Assembly (NCBI RefSeq): GCF_024172085.1
Contig: NZ_JAMZDZ010000001.1
Span: 7,192,001 to 7,256,000, forward strand
DNA length: 64,000 nucleotides
DNA from: Hamadaea flava
Lineage (GTDB): Bacteria > Actinomycetota > Actinomycetes > Mycobacteriales > Micromonosporaceae
Reading direction: 5' to 3'
The notes below the pieces were generated by a model. It saw only the letters and a list, made by a program, of their open reading frames with translations, made no database searches and was not told where the DNA came from. Both the position numbers and the translations under genes were made by a program. Positions 37,896-46,323 of this stretch are shown one piece after another; the stretch's first letter is position 1, and each line of letters starts with the position of its first letter.

Positions 37896-38558
37896 ATGGA
37901 CGTCTACGGAGCGGTCCTGACACGTCAGTCGATTCGCAAGTTCACCGATCAACCCGTGCCGCGCGAGACGCTGGAGCGGGTGCTGGCGGTGGCCGCCCAC
38001 GCGCCGTCCGGCAGCAACCTGCAACCGTGGCACATCTACGCGGTATCCGGCGAACCGTTGGCGGACCTGAAGAAGCGGGTCGCCGAGCGGGTGGCGGCGG
38101 GGGACACCGGCGACGAACGCGAGTTCGCGATCTATCCACCGCAGCTGCGGCCGGCCTACCTGGAACGCATGGGGGCGCTCGGCGAAGGCCGCTACGGTTC
38201 GCTCGGCATCGCCCGCGACGATGTGGCCGCCCGCGCCCGCGTACGCGCGGAGAACTGGAACTGCTTCGGGGCGGGCACCGCGCTGTTCTGCTATCTGGAC
38301 CGGGACATGCCGCTGCCGCGCTGGTCCGACGCCGGGATCTACCTGCAGACGGTGATGCTGCTGTTGCGGGGCGAAGGGCTGCACAGCTGTACGCAGGAGG
38401 CATGGGCGGAATACCACCGCAGCGTCGCGGAGGTCCTCTCGCCGCCGCCCGAGCGGATGCTGTTCTGCGGCATGTCGATCGGGTACGCCGACCCGACGGT
38501 CCCGCATCCGCGCATCCGCCGGGCGGAGTTGTCGGAGACCGTGACGTTCCTCGACTGA
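37896..38558 (+). CDS. Nitroreductase-family flavoprotein
   Basis: 220-aa FMN-dependent nitroreductase. Motifs are RQSIRKFTDQPVPRE near residue 9, APSGSNLQPWHIYAV near 37, and GIYLQTVMLLLRGEGLHSC near 148. It would reduce nitro compounds or quinones with NAD(P)H. The ATG at 37896 fits the family start. TTGTATGCT lies 14 bp upstream and could be a -10, with TGATCAAGATCA before it. The MMPL remnant is on the other strand, so an efflux/nitroreductase pair may once have existed here. Confidence 0.9.
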   Translation: MDVYGAVLTRQSIRKFTDQPVPRETLERVLAVAAHAPSGSNLQPWHIYAVSGEPLADLKKRVAERVAAGDTGDEREFAIYPPQLRPAYLERMGALGEGRYGSLGIARDDVAARARVRAENWNCFGAGTALFCYLDRDMPLPRWSDAGIYLQTVMLLLRGEGLHSCTQEAWAEYHRSVAEVLSPPPERMLFCGMSIGYADPTVPHPRIRRAELSETVTFLD

Positions 38559-38614
38559 TGCCCTCGGGTCGTACAGGCCGCGTTGGAGGCGCGATTCGCC
38601 GAACCGGCCCAGCG

Positions 38615-39358
38615 TCAGCGCGCCGACTGATCGGCCCAGGCGTTCACGTCGGCGTACGCCGGAAGCCCCGCGTCGACGTCTGCGCCGTCGCGTACGGCGA
38701 GTGCGGTGCGCAGGGTGGCCGCGAGTGCGGCGCGGAACAGCAGCGAACCCGCGCTGATCCGGCGTACGCCCAACTCTGCCAGCCCGGCGACGGTCGTGCG
38801 GCCGGGCAGGAACAGGATGTTCACCGGGACGTCGACCGCCGCCACCACCGCTGCGACGTCCGCCGGGTCGGCCAGCCCGGGAACGAAGACGCCGTCCGCG
38901 CCCGCGTCGGCGTACAGCCGCACCCGCCGCAGGGTCTCGGTGAGGTCGCCGGTCCGCAGCCAGTGGGTGTCGGTCCGGGCGTTGACGAACAGGCCGGGCG
39001 CTTCCCGTTTCACCGAGCGGATCATCGCGGCGTGCGGCTCGGCCGGGCCGAATGCGTCCTCGACGTTGACCCCGGCCGCACCTGCTTCGGCAGCGGCGAC
39101 CGCAGCGGAGACCGAGCCGCCCTCGATGTCCGCGGTGACGTACGCCGCCAGCCCGGCCAGGTTCCGGACCAGCTCCAGCGTGGCCGCCTCGGCGGCGCCG
39201 ACCCCGTCGGGCAGCCCGGCCGCGGCCGCGACGCCGAGACTGGTCGTGCCGACGGCCGGAAACCCGGCTTCGACCAGGCAGTGAGCGGACGCGACGTCCC
39301 AAGCGTTCGGCAGCACGAGCGGGTCGCCCGTGCGATGAAGTTCGGCGAACGTGGTCAC
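38615..39358 (-). CDS. PEP-mutase/isocitrate-lyase superfamily enzyme
   Basis: 247-aa TIM-barrel enzyme of the PEP mutase/ICL group. Signatures are PLVLPNAWDVASAHCLVEAGFPAVGTTS near residues 11-40, AYVTADIEGG (metal-binding Asp), GVNVEDAFGP (Glu/Asp pair), FVNARTDTHW, and YADAGADGVFVPGL. It lacks the KKCGH motif of isocitrate lyase, so a carboxyphosphoenolpyruvate or methylisocitrate-lyase-like activity is more likely. GTG 39358 has GGAAGGAG 7 nt upstream and overlaps the compact P450 stop by 4 bp. The two are coupled; the joint substrate is unknown. Confidence 0.85.
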   Translation of the reverse strand: MTTFAELHRTGDPLVLPNAWDVASAHCLVEAGFPAVGTTSLGVAAAAGLPDGVGAAEAATLELVRNLAGLAAYVTADIEGGSVSAAVAAAEAGAAGVNVEDAFGPAEPHAAMIRSVKREAPGLFVNARTDTHWLRTGDLTETLRRVRLYADAGADGVFVPGLADPADVAAVVAAVDVPVNILFLPGRTTVAGLAELGVRRISAGSLLFRAALAATLRTALAVRDGADVDAGLPAYADVNAWADQSAR

Positions 39359-40017
39359 GACGATGCTCCTTCCACCAGGGATAAAGCGTGGGTGCGGCCG
39401 GGACACGCCCGTGGGCCGGCTCCGAAGGCCAGTTCACCGGAGAGCTGGACCTGCACGGTTTCACCAGCCGCCACGGTGAGGTCGCCGACCGTGGTGCCCG
39501 CGAGAGCTTGCCGTTTCGTGAACGGCACCGGCGGCCGGTCGCGCAGGACCTCGTCGAGCGGCGCGTGGCGCGTACGGTCGATCAGGGTCGCCGTCGCCTC
39601 GCACGCTTGCACGAGGACGCCGATCCGCGCCGCGGTCGCTTCGTCGGCCACACCGCCGAAGACGGCGACGAGCTGATCCACTGCGGCATCGGCCCGCGCC
39701 TCGTCACCTGTCCCCGGCTGGTACGCCTGTGCGACGTCGCGTACCAGCTGAACGATGTCCTCGGTGACACCCATGGCCGCCGCCAGTACCGCCGCTGGAT
39801 GGCGCATACTGTTGTGCCGCAACACTTCCAGCGGGATCGCGTCGATGACGGCGACCGACAGCGCCCGTCGCCGGGTGTGGTCGTCGCCCGAGCTGAACCG
39901 TCCTACGGCCGACCGCAGCCAGGCGATGCCACCCGCGCCGGGCGGCACCGGCGGCACGATGAACCCGGGATCGGTCAGGACGGCGAGCGCGGCGTCGTGC
40001 CCGCGAATCTGCTGCAT
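39355..40017 (-). CDS. Compact cytochrome P450-like protein
   Basis: 220-aa protein that keeps the P450 motif order in about half the usual length. There is an HTRRRALS region near residue 47 (C-helix-like), an I-helix-like VLVQACEATATLID near 133-146, an ExxR-like EVLRDRPPVPFTKR near 154, and a heme-Cys loop AFGAGPRACPG with Cys205. Normal bacterial P450s are near 400 aa; segments between helices F-H and J-K' are missing. It may still bind heme or be a decayed paralogue. ATG 40017. Its stop overlaps the PEP-mutase-like start by 4 bp (GTGA). Confidence 0.7.
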   Translation of the reverse strand: MQQIRGHDAALAVLTDPGFIVPPVPPGAGGIAWLRSAVGRFSSGDDHTRRRALSVAVIDAIPLEVLRHNSMRHPAAVLAAAMGVTEDIVQLVRDVAQAYQPGTGDEARADAAVDQLVAVFGGVADEATAARIGVLVQACEATATLIDRTRHAPLDEVLRDRPPVPFTKRQALAGTTVGDLTVAAGETVQVQLSGELAFGAGPRACPGRTHALSLVEGASS

Positions 40018-40063
40018 ACCTCGACGCTACGGGCTCAACGGTTCGGCCTGGGCCGAAACGTCC

Positions 40064-42352
40064 TCAGTCGTTTCGCTCGGCGCACTGCATGACCATGCCG
40101 TGGGTGAGGATGCTCGGCGCGCTCGGGTCGGGATGGTCGGCGATCCGCAGTTCGGTCACGTCGTCCGGGCCCATCCGCGGCTCCCGCAGTTCGGGGACCG
40201 CCGCGACGACGGCGTCCCAGTCGACGGTGATCGCCACGGCGTCGCCCTCGCGTTCCCAGATCGCCTCTCGCTGGTCGGCGGTGGGGGCCAGTGCGCTGCC
40301 GTCGGCGAACTGCACCCGGAAGTACGCCGCCAGGTCGAGCCCGCCGCTCAGTGTGCCGTGCTGCACCGTCCACAGTCGCCAGATGAAGTCCGTGGTGACC
40401 ACTTCGAGCGCCGACCCGATCGCCGCATAGTCCGCCCCTGGTGCGACGCAGCCGATCGACTCGACGAGGATGCGCGCCTGATCGAGGTCCGGAAACGAGA
40501 ACGCGAGCGAGAGGGTGCGCCAGACCGATGAGCCGGAGCATTCCACGACGTAGAAGCTGGGGTCCTGGGTGGTCTGCGCCGGTGGCGTGGCCGGCGTGTG
40601 CTCGTCGGCGGCCAGTCCGGGCAGCTCCAGCGTCTCGCCGGGGAGCAAGTCCCGGCGCAGGTCCGGGACCACGTCGGCGAGGGAGAGCCGCCAGGCGCCG
40701 CTGCCGCCGCCGGCCAGCAACAGGTCGCTCACCGGGTCGTACGCCACGCGGCTGCTGGTGTCGAAGAGGACGATCTTGCTCCGGTCGGGCTTCGACAGCG
40801 CGCAGCCGGGCGGCAGATCCGTCACGTGCTGGAACCGCCCGTCGCGCCAGACGCCGACGCCCTCGTTGGACACCGACCACAGGCCGCCGTGGCGCGGTGA
40901 CCAGAACAGCTCGTGTGGCTTCCAGTCGGCGTCCGTGCCGACCTGCGCCCACTCGTCGCCGCGCAGCAGCCACAGTTCGCCGTCGGCGAAGCAGTACAGT
41001 CCGCGTGGGTTGGCGCACAGCAGCGACTCGCCCTGGGGCGGACCGTCCTCGGTGTCCAGCGCGTGCCATCGGCCCCGCTGATGCACCAGGGTTTCCTGGT
41101 CCCCGCCGCTCCACAGGACGAGCCGTTCGCCGGCCTCGTCCCAGCCGAGCCGATCGTCGTTGAACAGGTAGGTCCGGCTGGCAACGTTCTGCTCAGGTGG
41201 GCTCAGCTGGAGCGTCCGCCCGGCGGCGTCGGCCCGGAGGATCGCTCCGTCGCTGTCGAGGAGAAGCAGGCCCTTCGGAGCCGCCGTGGCCAGTTCTACG
41301 TCGTCGACGGGGTGCGACGCCGACGACCAGTGGCCGTCGGTCAAGCGAGCCACGTCGCCCGAATCGCGTTTGAACGCCCATAGTGGACCGTCGGACAGTG
41401 CGGTGAACTGCCAATCCTTGTCGCCGGTGTCGAACGGGAACTCCGTCGTCGGCGTACCGGCCGGGGTGAACTCCGCGGCGCCGGAGGGGGCGATGTGAGC
41501 GGTGTTGTTCCGGTCCAGCAGGAGCCACGTTCCGGTGGTCTGATCGCGGGCCACCGGCGCCGCGCGGGTGAAGGACGGCAGGCTGGGCCCTTCGGCGTCG
41601 GGCTGGTCGAACGGGCGCAGGGTCTGCGGCGCCGCACCGCACAACACCTCCACGCGGCGGTCGACCGGATTCCAGACGATGCTGTTGCCCTCGTGCCCGG
41701 TGGCGGGTCCGTCGGTCCAGCCCGTGTCGGCGCTCCAGCGGAACATCCGGCCGTCGAAGTCGTCGCTGCCGGCCACGACGACGCCGTGGTCCGGGTCGGC
41801 GGCCGCCGTGCGCAGGGCGTACTTCTCCAGGTCCAGGTCGGGAATCGGCCCGGCCACGAAGTCCAGGGTGTCGCCGTCGTCCGGCACGGCGAGCAGGGTT
41901 CCGTCGTGGACGAGGAGCAGCATGCGATCGCCCAGCCGGAACGCGGCGAACACCCGCCGGTCGTCGGCCAGCTGCGGCGGGTACGCCAGCGTCCGCTCCC
42001 ACTGCGGATAGCGCACCGAGCTGATCACCACACCAGTGAGCGCCGCGCGCGCCTCGGGTTCGGGCCGGGAACCGGTCAGCCCGAACAGGAACGTGTCGGC
42101 GTGCACCGGGTCGTAGCAGGCGAAGAGGCCGTGTACGCCGTCGCCGTACGAACGATCCGGGAAGATTCCGCCGGCGATGTGCGTGAACCGGTCGCCGGAC
42201 CAGCGCCACAGATCACGCTGGTGTACGCCGGCGCCCTGGGTGAACAGCAGGATCCCGCGCAGACCCGGATCCTGGGCGAGCGCACGGGTGTGCTGGAAGC
42301 CGGCGAGGCCCGCCGGACTGACCGCTGCCCACCGTGTCGCGTCAATTGTCAT
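40064..42352 (-). CDS. Large beta-propeller-like protein
   Basis: 762-aa soluble protein with many repeated strand patterns of the type LWRWSGDRFTHI, MFRWSADTGWTDG, LLLLDSDGAILRAD, LVLWSGGDQETLV and LLLAGGGSGAWRLS. These suggest a kelch- or WD-like propeller over about residues 10-580, followed by an alpha/beta C-terminal domain of about 180 residues. No signal peptide is seen. The ATG at 42352 has GGAGG 6 nt upstream; an ATG at 42394 is in frame but lacks one. It is divergent from two HEAT-repeat genes, with which it may form a complex. I do not recognise a family name. Confidence 0.7.
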   Translation of the reverse strand: MTIDATRWAAVSPAGLAGFQHTRALAQDPGLRGILLFTQGAGVHQRDLWRWSGDRFTHIAGGIFPDRSYGDGVHGLFACYDPVHADTFLFGLTGSRPEPEARAALTGVVISSVRYPQWERTLAYPPQLADDRRVFAAFRLGDRMLLLVHDGTLLAVPDDGDTLDFVAGPIPDLDLEKYALRTAAADPDHGVVVAGSDDFDGRMFRWSADTGWTDGPATGHEGNSIVWNPVDRRVEVLCGAAPQTLRPFDQPDAEGPSLPSFTRAAPVARDQTTGTWLLLDRNNTAHIAPSGAAEFTPAGTPTTEFPFDTGDKDWQFTALSDGPLWAFKRDSGDVARLTDGHWSSASHPVDDVELATAAPKGLLLLDSDGAILRADAAGRTLQLSPPEQNVASRTYLFNDDRLGWDEAGERLVLWSGGDQETLVHQRGRWHALDTEDGPPQGESLLCANPRGLYCFADGELWLLRGDEWAQVGTDADWKPHELFWSPRHGGLWSVSNEGVGVWRDGRFQHVTDLPPGCALSKPDRSKIVLFDTSSRVAYDPVSDLLLAGGGSGAWRLSLADVVPDLRRDLLPGETLELPGLAADEHTPATPPAQTTQDPSFYVVECSGSSVWRTLSLAFSFPDLDQARILVESIGCVAPGADYAAIGSALEVVTTDFIWRLWTVQHGTLSGGLDLAAYFRVQFADGSALAPTADQREAIWEREGDAVAITVDWDAVVAAVPELREPRMGPDDVTELRIADHPDPSAPSILTHGMVMQCAERND

Positions 42353-42488
42353 CCGGGGCCTCCATTGTGTTGCCTCAACCGCGATCGTGCCCATTACACT
42401 GCTTCGCGGCCGTTTGGCCGAAAGCGCTACGGCACCATACCTGGGGAGGGGACGCAGTGAGAAAACGTCGGGATAGGACGGTCGACCG

Positions 42489-43742
42489 GTGAGCCGCGCC
42501 CAGGTCCTCGGCCGCAAAGCCGCCGGCCGGCTGGTGGCGGACCCGCCCGCCTGGCTCACCGCGCTGCGACTCGATCCGGCCGTCGAAGCGCTCGGTGTGA
42601 CGTGGCACGACGACGAGTCGATCACCCGGGAGTCGGCCGAAGCCGACGAACGGCCGTCCGACTGGGGCCTGCACACCCAGGCGACCATGCAGCACATCCG
42701 GCTGAACCGGCCGCACCTGGTGCCGGTCGCGCGCGGGCCGCAGTACACCGGGCGCGGCCTGGGGATCGAGAGCGACGCCGTCTGGTACGTCGACGGTCGC
42801 GATCCGCGTCAGCTGCTGTTCGCGCCGAGTGCGGCGTACCCGACGTTCCTGCATGTGCCCGGCGGCACGACCGCGGACCAGATGGCCGAGGCGCTGCGCG
42901 GGTTCTTCCCGGCGGAGCGGCCGACCCGCGTGACCCTGCCGAAGGTCGCGCGCGGCTTCCTCGGCTACGCCGAGCGGCTGGGTGTTCCGAGCCCGTACAC
43001 AGGCCAGGTGGAGGGCATCGACGGCCTGACCCTCGACCGATACTTCACGATGAACCTGTACGCCGAGGCCGGCTCCTGGGGCAGCGCCTACTACGACGAC
43101 CCGTACCCGGAGGAGTTCGGCCGGCCGATCGAGATGATCGGGATCGGCCGCGAGGCGCAGAAGCAGGCGGACGGGGTGCCGTCGATGACCTGGCGCACCG
43201 CGCACAGCGGCTCCTACGTGACTTTCGAGGCGCACTATGGCGAGATGCTCGTGGGCGAGGTCCGCTATCGGCCCAGCACGTACCCGGAGGTGGTGGAGGC
43301 GCTCAACGCCTACTTCGGCTCGTACTTCCCCACGGACCTGCCGGTCGACGTGATCGGCGCGTTGCTGGGGTTCGACTTCCAGACGATCGACATGCTGGAA
43401 CGCGAACTCGACGTGGAGACCGACCTGGGCGACAAGCTCGGCCAGCTCCACATCGCGGTGGCCCTGGCCCACGGCGATGTCGACGCGCTCGCCCGGTTGC
43501 GGCCCTACTTCCACGACGACAACGGGTCCTACCGGTCGCAGGCCATGAACTTCCTGCTGCCGTACAACTACGAGTGGATGCTGGAGGAACTTGTCCTCAC
43601 CGAACCGGAGGAACAGCTGACGCGGCAGCTCAACCAGATCCTCGACCGCGGCATCAGCGGCCGGCACCCCGACATCTTCGACGGCGACGGCTACGCCGGC
43701 TATGACGACGAAGAAGACGACGAAGGCGAGGACGACGAGTGA
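42489..43742 (+). CDS. HEAT-repeat-type acidic-tail protein
   Basis: 417-aa soluble protein. The N-terminal about 280 residues are mixed alpha/beta (HDDESITRESAEADE.., LFAPSAAYPTFLHVPGGTTAD, TMNLYAEAGSWGSAYYDDPYPEEF). The C-terminal part has repeated amphipathic helices (KLGQLHIAVALAHGDVDALARL) and ends with a strongly acidic tail of Asp/Glu after GYAGYD. GTG 42489. Its stop overlaps the next start (GTGA), so translation is coupled. It is divergent from the propeller gene across 136 bp. Function not recognised. Confidence 0.65.
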   Translation: MSRAQVLGRKAAGRLVADPPAWLTALRLDPAVEALGVTWHDDESITRESAEADERPSDWGLHTQATMQHIRLNRPHLVPVARGPQYTGRGLGIESDAVWYVDGRDPRQLLFAPSAAYPTFLHVPGGTTADQMAEALRGFFPAERPTRVTLPKVARGFLGYAERLGVPSPYTGQVEGIDGLTLDRYFTMNLYAEAGSWGSAYYDDPYPEEFGRPIEMIGIGREAQKQADGVPSMTWRTAHSGSYVTFEAHYGEMLVGEVRYRPSTYPEVVEALNAYFGSYFPTDLPVDVIGALLGFDFQTIDMLERELDVETDLGDKLGQLHIAVALAHGDVDALARLRPYFHDDNGSYRSQAMNFLLPYNYEWMLEELVLTEPEEQLTRQLNQILDRGISGRHPDIFDGDGYAGYDDEEDDEGEDDE

Positions 43743-44410
43743 CGACCGACCGCAGTGACTCGCACTGCTACGTACTGCGGGCCGGCACACCGGCCTCGGT
43801 CGTGACGGACCTCGCGGCCGAGCGCGGCTGGGTCCTCGTCAGCGACGAACCGCCCAGCTTCAACCGAGCCGCGATCAAACGGTGGCGCCCGTCCGAGGAA
43901 GCCGACGCCGGTCAGGTGGAACTGATCTGCGACCACATGTCGGGCTGCCACACCCTCACCGCGCCCGAACCGGTCCGGGCCTGGATCGCGGAGGCCCTTC
44001 CCGTCTGGACGGCCGACGAGCTGTTGGACCAGGCGCGATCGCAGGAGGACCCGCTGGTACGCATGCGCGCTCTCCGGGCGCTCCAGTACTTCCAGATCGC
44101 AGCCGCCCTTCGTGCCGCACCGGATTCGCCGCTCGACCCGGACGAGCCGCACCTGCGGCTGATCGCCGACGACGAGCGCTATCTCGACGGGTTCCGCCAG
44201 GGACTCGACGACCCGGTTCCCGGCGTACGCCGAGCGGCGGTCGACGGGCTGTGCCGGACGTTCTATCCCGGCGCTCAGCCGATCCTGCGGGCGTACCGCG
44301 ACCGCCTGGCCGAGCAGGGCGAGCCCAGCGACCAGCTGGAGACGATCGACTGGTACCTGGAGAAGGGACTGCACCGCATCCGCGCCACGTCCGGCGACGA
44401 CGACGCGTGA
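43739..44410 (+). CDS. Small HEAT-repeat-like protein
   Basis: 223-aa soluble helical protein. Amphipathic repeats such as QEDPLVRMRALRALQYFQIAAAL and DDPVPGVRRAAVDGLCRTFYPGAQPIL fit HEAT/armadillo-like helices. GTG start overlaps the previous gene by 4 bp. It is probably a partner of that protein and of the divergent propeller protein (inference). A strong bidirectional hairpin (44505-44527) follows before the convergent MFS gene. Confidence 0.65.
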   Translation: MTTDRSDSHCYVLRAGTPASVVTDLAAERGWVLVSDEPPSFNRAAIKRWRPSEEADAGQVELICDHMSGCHTLTAPEPVRAWIAEALPVWTADELLDQARSQEDPLVRMRALRALQYFQIAAALRAAPDSPLDPDEPHLRLIADDERYLDGFRQGLDDPVPGVRRAAVDGLCRTFYPGAQPILRAYRDRLAEQGEPSDQLETIDWYLEKGLHRIRATSGDDDA

Positions 44411-44504
44411 CGAGTTCCCCGCCCGGTTGCGGCGTCAGCGCAGCCAGCGGCGTACGCGCCAACTCCTCGTCGCCTCCGCCACGCGTACGACGATAGGCCG
44501 ACGA

Positions 44505-44527
44505 CCCGGAGCGGCGCACGCTCCGGG
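44505..44527. terminator. Bidirectional terminator hairpin
   Basis: CCCGGAGCG (44505-44513) and CGCTCCGGG (44519-44527), 9-bp perfect stem, 5-nt loop, between convergent genes ending at 44410 and 44544. No T-run, as is common in high-GC actinobacteria. Confidence 0.7.
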
Positions 44528-44543
44528 CCGTCGAGCGGCGGAA

Positions 44544-45977
44544 TCAGACGGAGGCGTGCTCCTCCGCCCGCACCACCTCGGTCGATCCACTGTGGCGGGC
44601 GGGCCGCCGGAAGGTGAGCGCCGCGAGCAGCGCCCCGGCCAGGGCCACCGCCGCCGTGACGGTGAACGCGGTGGTGTAGCCGCTGGTCAGCTCGACCGGG
44701 TCGGTGCTCTGCCCGGCTCCGTTGGCCACGGCGACGGCGGTCATCGCGGCCAGGCCCAGGGCCGAGCCGACCTGGTACGTCGTGTTGACGATGCCGGAGG
44801 CGAGACCGCCCTCGGTCGGGGCGACGCCGCCGATCGCGGTCATCGTGGCCGGGATGAAGGCCAGCGCCATGCCGGCTGCGGCGACCAGCGAACCGGGCAG
44901 CACGTCGGCGACGAAGCTGCCGTGCGGATCGGCCAGGGCCAGCAGACCCAGTCCGGCCGCGAGGACCGCCAGCCCGGTGACGACGAGCGGTCGCGCGCCG
45001 AACCGGGCGAGCAGGCGGCCGGTGACCCCGATCATGCCGACCATGATGAGCGCGGTCATCGGCAGCAGCGCCGCTCCGCTGGCGAACGAACCGAATCCGA
45101 GCACCTGCTGGATGTAGAGGTTCAGGAAGTACCACATCGGAATCCAGGCCGCGCCGAGCAGGGCCATCGACAGGTTGGCCGCCGCCAGTCCGGGCGTACG
45201 CCAGATGCGCAGCGGCATCAGCGGTGCGCGTACCAGTCGCTGAAGCAGCAGGAACCCGGCGATCAGCGCGACCGATGCGATCAGCTGGCCCAGGGTCGCG
45301 GCCGAGGTCCAGCCGTTGGCCGGTGCGGTGACCAGCGCCGCGACGGCGAGGGCGAGACCCGCGGTGACCGCGAGCGCGCCGGCGAGGTCGGTGCTGCTGC
45401 GGCGGCCGGGCACCGCGGGCAGGGTCGCGGGGGTCAGGGCGAGGGTGACCAGGCCGATCGGGACGTAGATGACGAACACCCACGGCCAGGTGAGCCACTC
45501 GGTGATGACGCCGCCGAGGAACACCCCGGCGGTGCCGCCGGCGGGGGCGGCCGCGCCATAGAAGGACAGCGCCTTCGGCAGTTCCGTCGGCTGACCGGCG
45601 AACAGGACCATGAGCAGCGTCATCGCGGCCGGGGCGAGCAGCGCCGCGCCGACGCCCTGGACCGCGCGGCCGGCGACCTCGACACCGGGAGTTCCGGCCG
45701 CCGCGGCCAGGACGGACCCGGCGATCAGGACCAGCCAGCCGGTGGCGAAGACGCGGCGGGCGCCGAACAGGTCCGACAGTCGGCCGCCGAGCAGGAGCAG
45801 ACCGCCGAACGCGACGGCGTAACCGTTGAACACCCACTGCAGGCCGCTGGGGCTGAAGCCCAGATCCTCCTGCATCCGGGGCAGCGCGACGGCGATGATC
45901 GAGGTGTCCATGATGACCATGAACTGGGCGGTGGCGAGGACCGCGAGGGCCCACCAGCGCCGGGGATCGGGATTCAT
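44544..45977 (-). CDS. DHA2-type MFS drug exporter
   Basis: 477-aa membrane protein with about fourteen predicted helices, typical of the DHA2 (EmrB/QacA) branch. Landmarks are ATAQFMVIMDTSIIAVALPRMQEDLGFS at the first helix (motif D1), GGRLSDLFGARRVFATG (motif A) and the GGxAGVFLGG helix-5 region. The ATG at 45977 overlaps the stop of the HMA-domain gene (ATGA), so exporter and metallochaperone-like protein are translationally coupled. CsoR-like boxes lie upstream of that gene. Substrate: unknown drug or metal complex; copper induction is inferred from the boxes. Confidence 0.88.
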   Translation of the reverse strand: MNPDPRRWWALAVLATAQFMVIMDTSIIAVALPRMQEDLGFSPSGLQWVFNGYAVAFGGLLLLGGRLSDLFGARRVFATGWLVLIAGSVLAAAAGTPGVEVAGRAVQGVGAALLAPAAMTLLMVLFAGQPTELPKALSFYGAAAPAGGTAGVFLGGVITEWLTWPWVFVIYVPIGLVTLALTPATLPAVPGRRSSTDLAGALAVTAGLALAVAALVTAPANGWTSAATLGQLIASVALIAGFLLLQRLVRAPLMPLRIWRTPGLAAANLSMALLGAAWIPMWYFLNLYIQQVLGFGSFASGAALLPMTALIMVGMIGVTGRLLARFGARPLVVTGLAVLAAGLGLLALADPHGSFVADVLPGSLVAAAGMALAFIPATMTAIGGVAPTEGGLASGIVNTTYQVGSALGLAAMTAVAVANGAGQSTDPVELTSGYTTAFTVTAAVALAGALLAALTFRRPARHSGSTEVVRAEEHASV

Positions 45978-46234
45978 GACAAGCCTTCCGAAGGTTCGAG
46001 GTGGTAGCCGGCCGCGCCGACGGCGGCGGCGATCGCTGAGGTGGTGGCGGGACCGGCCACGGTGACGCGCCCGGCGCGCAGGTCGACGCTGACGCCGGTG
46101 ACTCCGGGCACGCCCTGGAGGGCGTCGGTCACCTTCGTCGCGCAGGACTGGCAGGTCATGCCGGAGACGGCGAAGTCGCGGCCGTCGACGACCGCGGGAG
46201 TGGCGGAATCGCTTGTCTGGCAACAGGTGCACAT
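45974..46234 (-). CDS. Heavy-metal-associated (CopZ-like) domain protein
   Basis: 86-aa protein. It opens MCTCCQTSD, an extra Cys-rich start, then an HMA fold with the GMTCQSCATKV metal-binding motif (GMTCxxC) and the usual beta-alpha-beta pattern ending AAAVGAAGYHLEPSE. ATG 46234 is chosen because it follows GAGGGG; longer in-frame starts read into the CsoR-like boxes. It would bind Cu(I) or another soft metal in the cytoplasm. It forms an operon with the overlapping MFS exporter gene. The N-terminal CxCC motif is unusual and might bind additional metal. Confidence 0.85.
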   Translation of the reverse strand: MCTCCQTSDSATPAVVDGRDFAVSGMTCQSCATKVTDALQGVPGVTGVSVDLRAGRVTVAGPATTSAIAAAVGAAGYHLEPSEGLS

Positions 46235-46253
46235 GGCATGTCCCCTCGAAAAG

Positions 46254-46270
46254 ATACCCCCCATGGGTAT
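46254..46270. promoter_or_regulatory. CsoR-like box 1
   Basis: ATACCC-CCCAT-GGGTAT, a 17-bp inverted repeat located 20 bp upstream of the HMA-domain start codon. The pattern of C- and G-runs flanked by AT/TA is typical of CsoR/RicR copper operators. Confidence 0.65.
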
Positions 46271-46289
46271 CCGGTTCGGAGACAGTAAC

Positions 46290-46305
46290 ATACCCCCGGG
46301 GGGTA
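46290..46305. promoter_or_regulatory. CsoR-like box 2
   Basis: TACCCCCGGGGGGTA (46291-46305), a G/C-run palindrome with TA ends, 20 bp upstream of box 1. With box 1 it gives a two-site copper-type operator in the spacer between the HMA-domain gene and the AfsR-like gene. Confidence 0.75.
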
Positions 46306-46323
46306 GCAAAAGAGGATCTTGGC

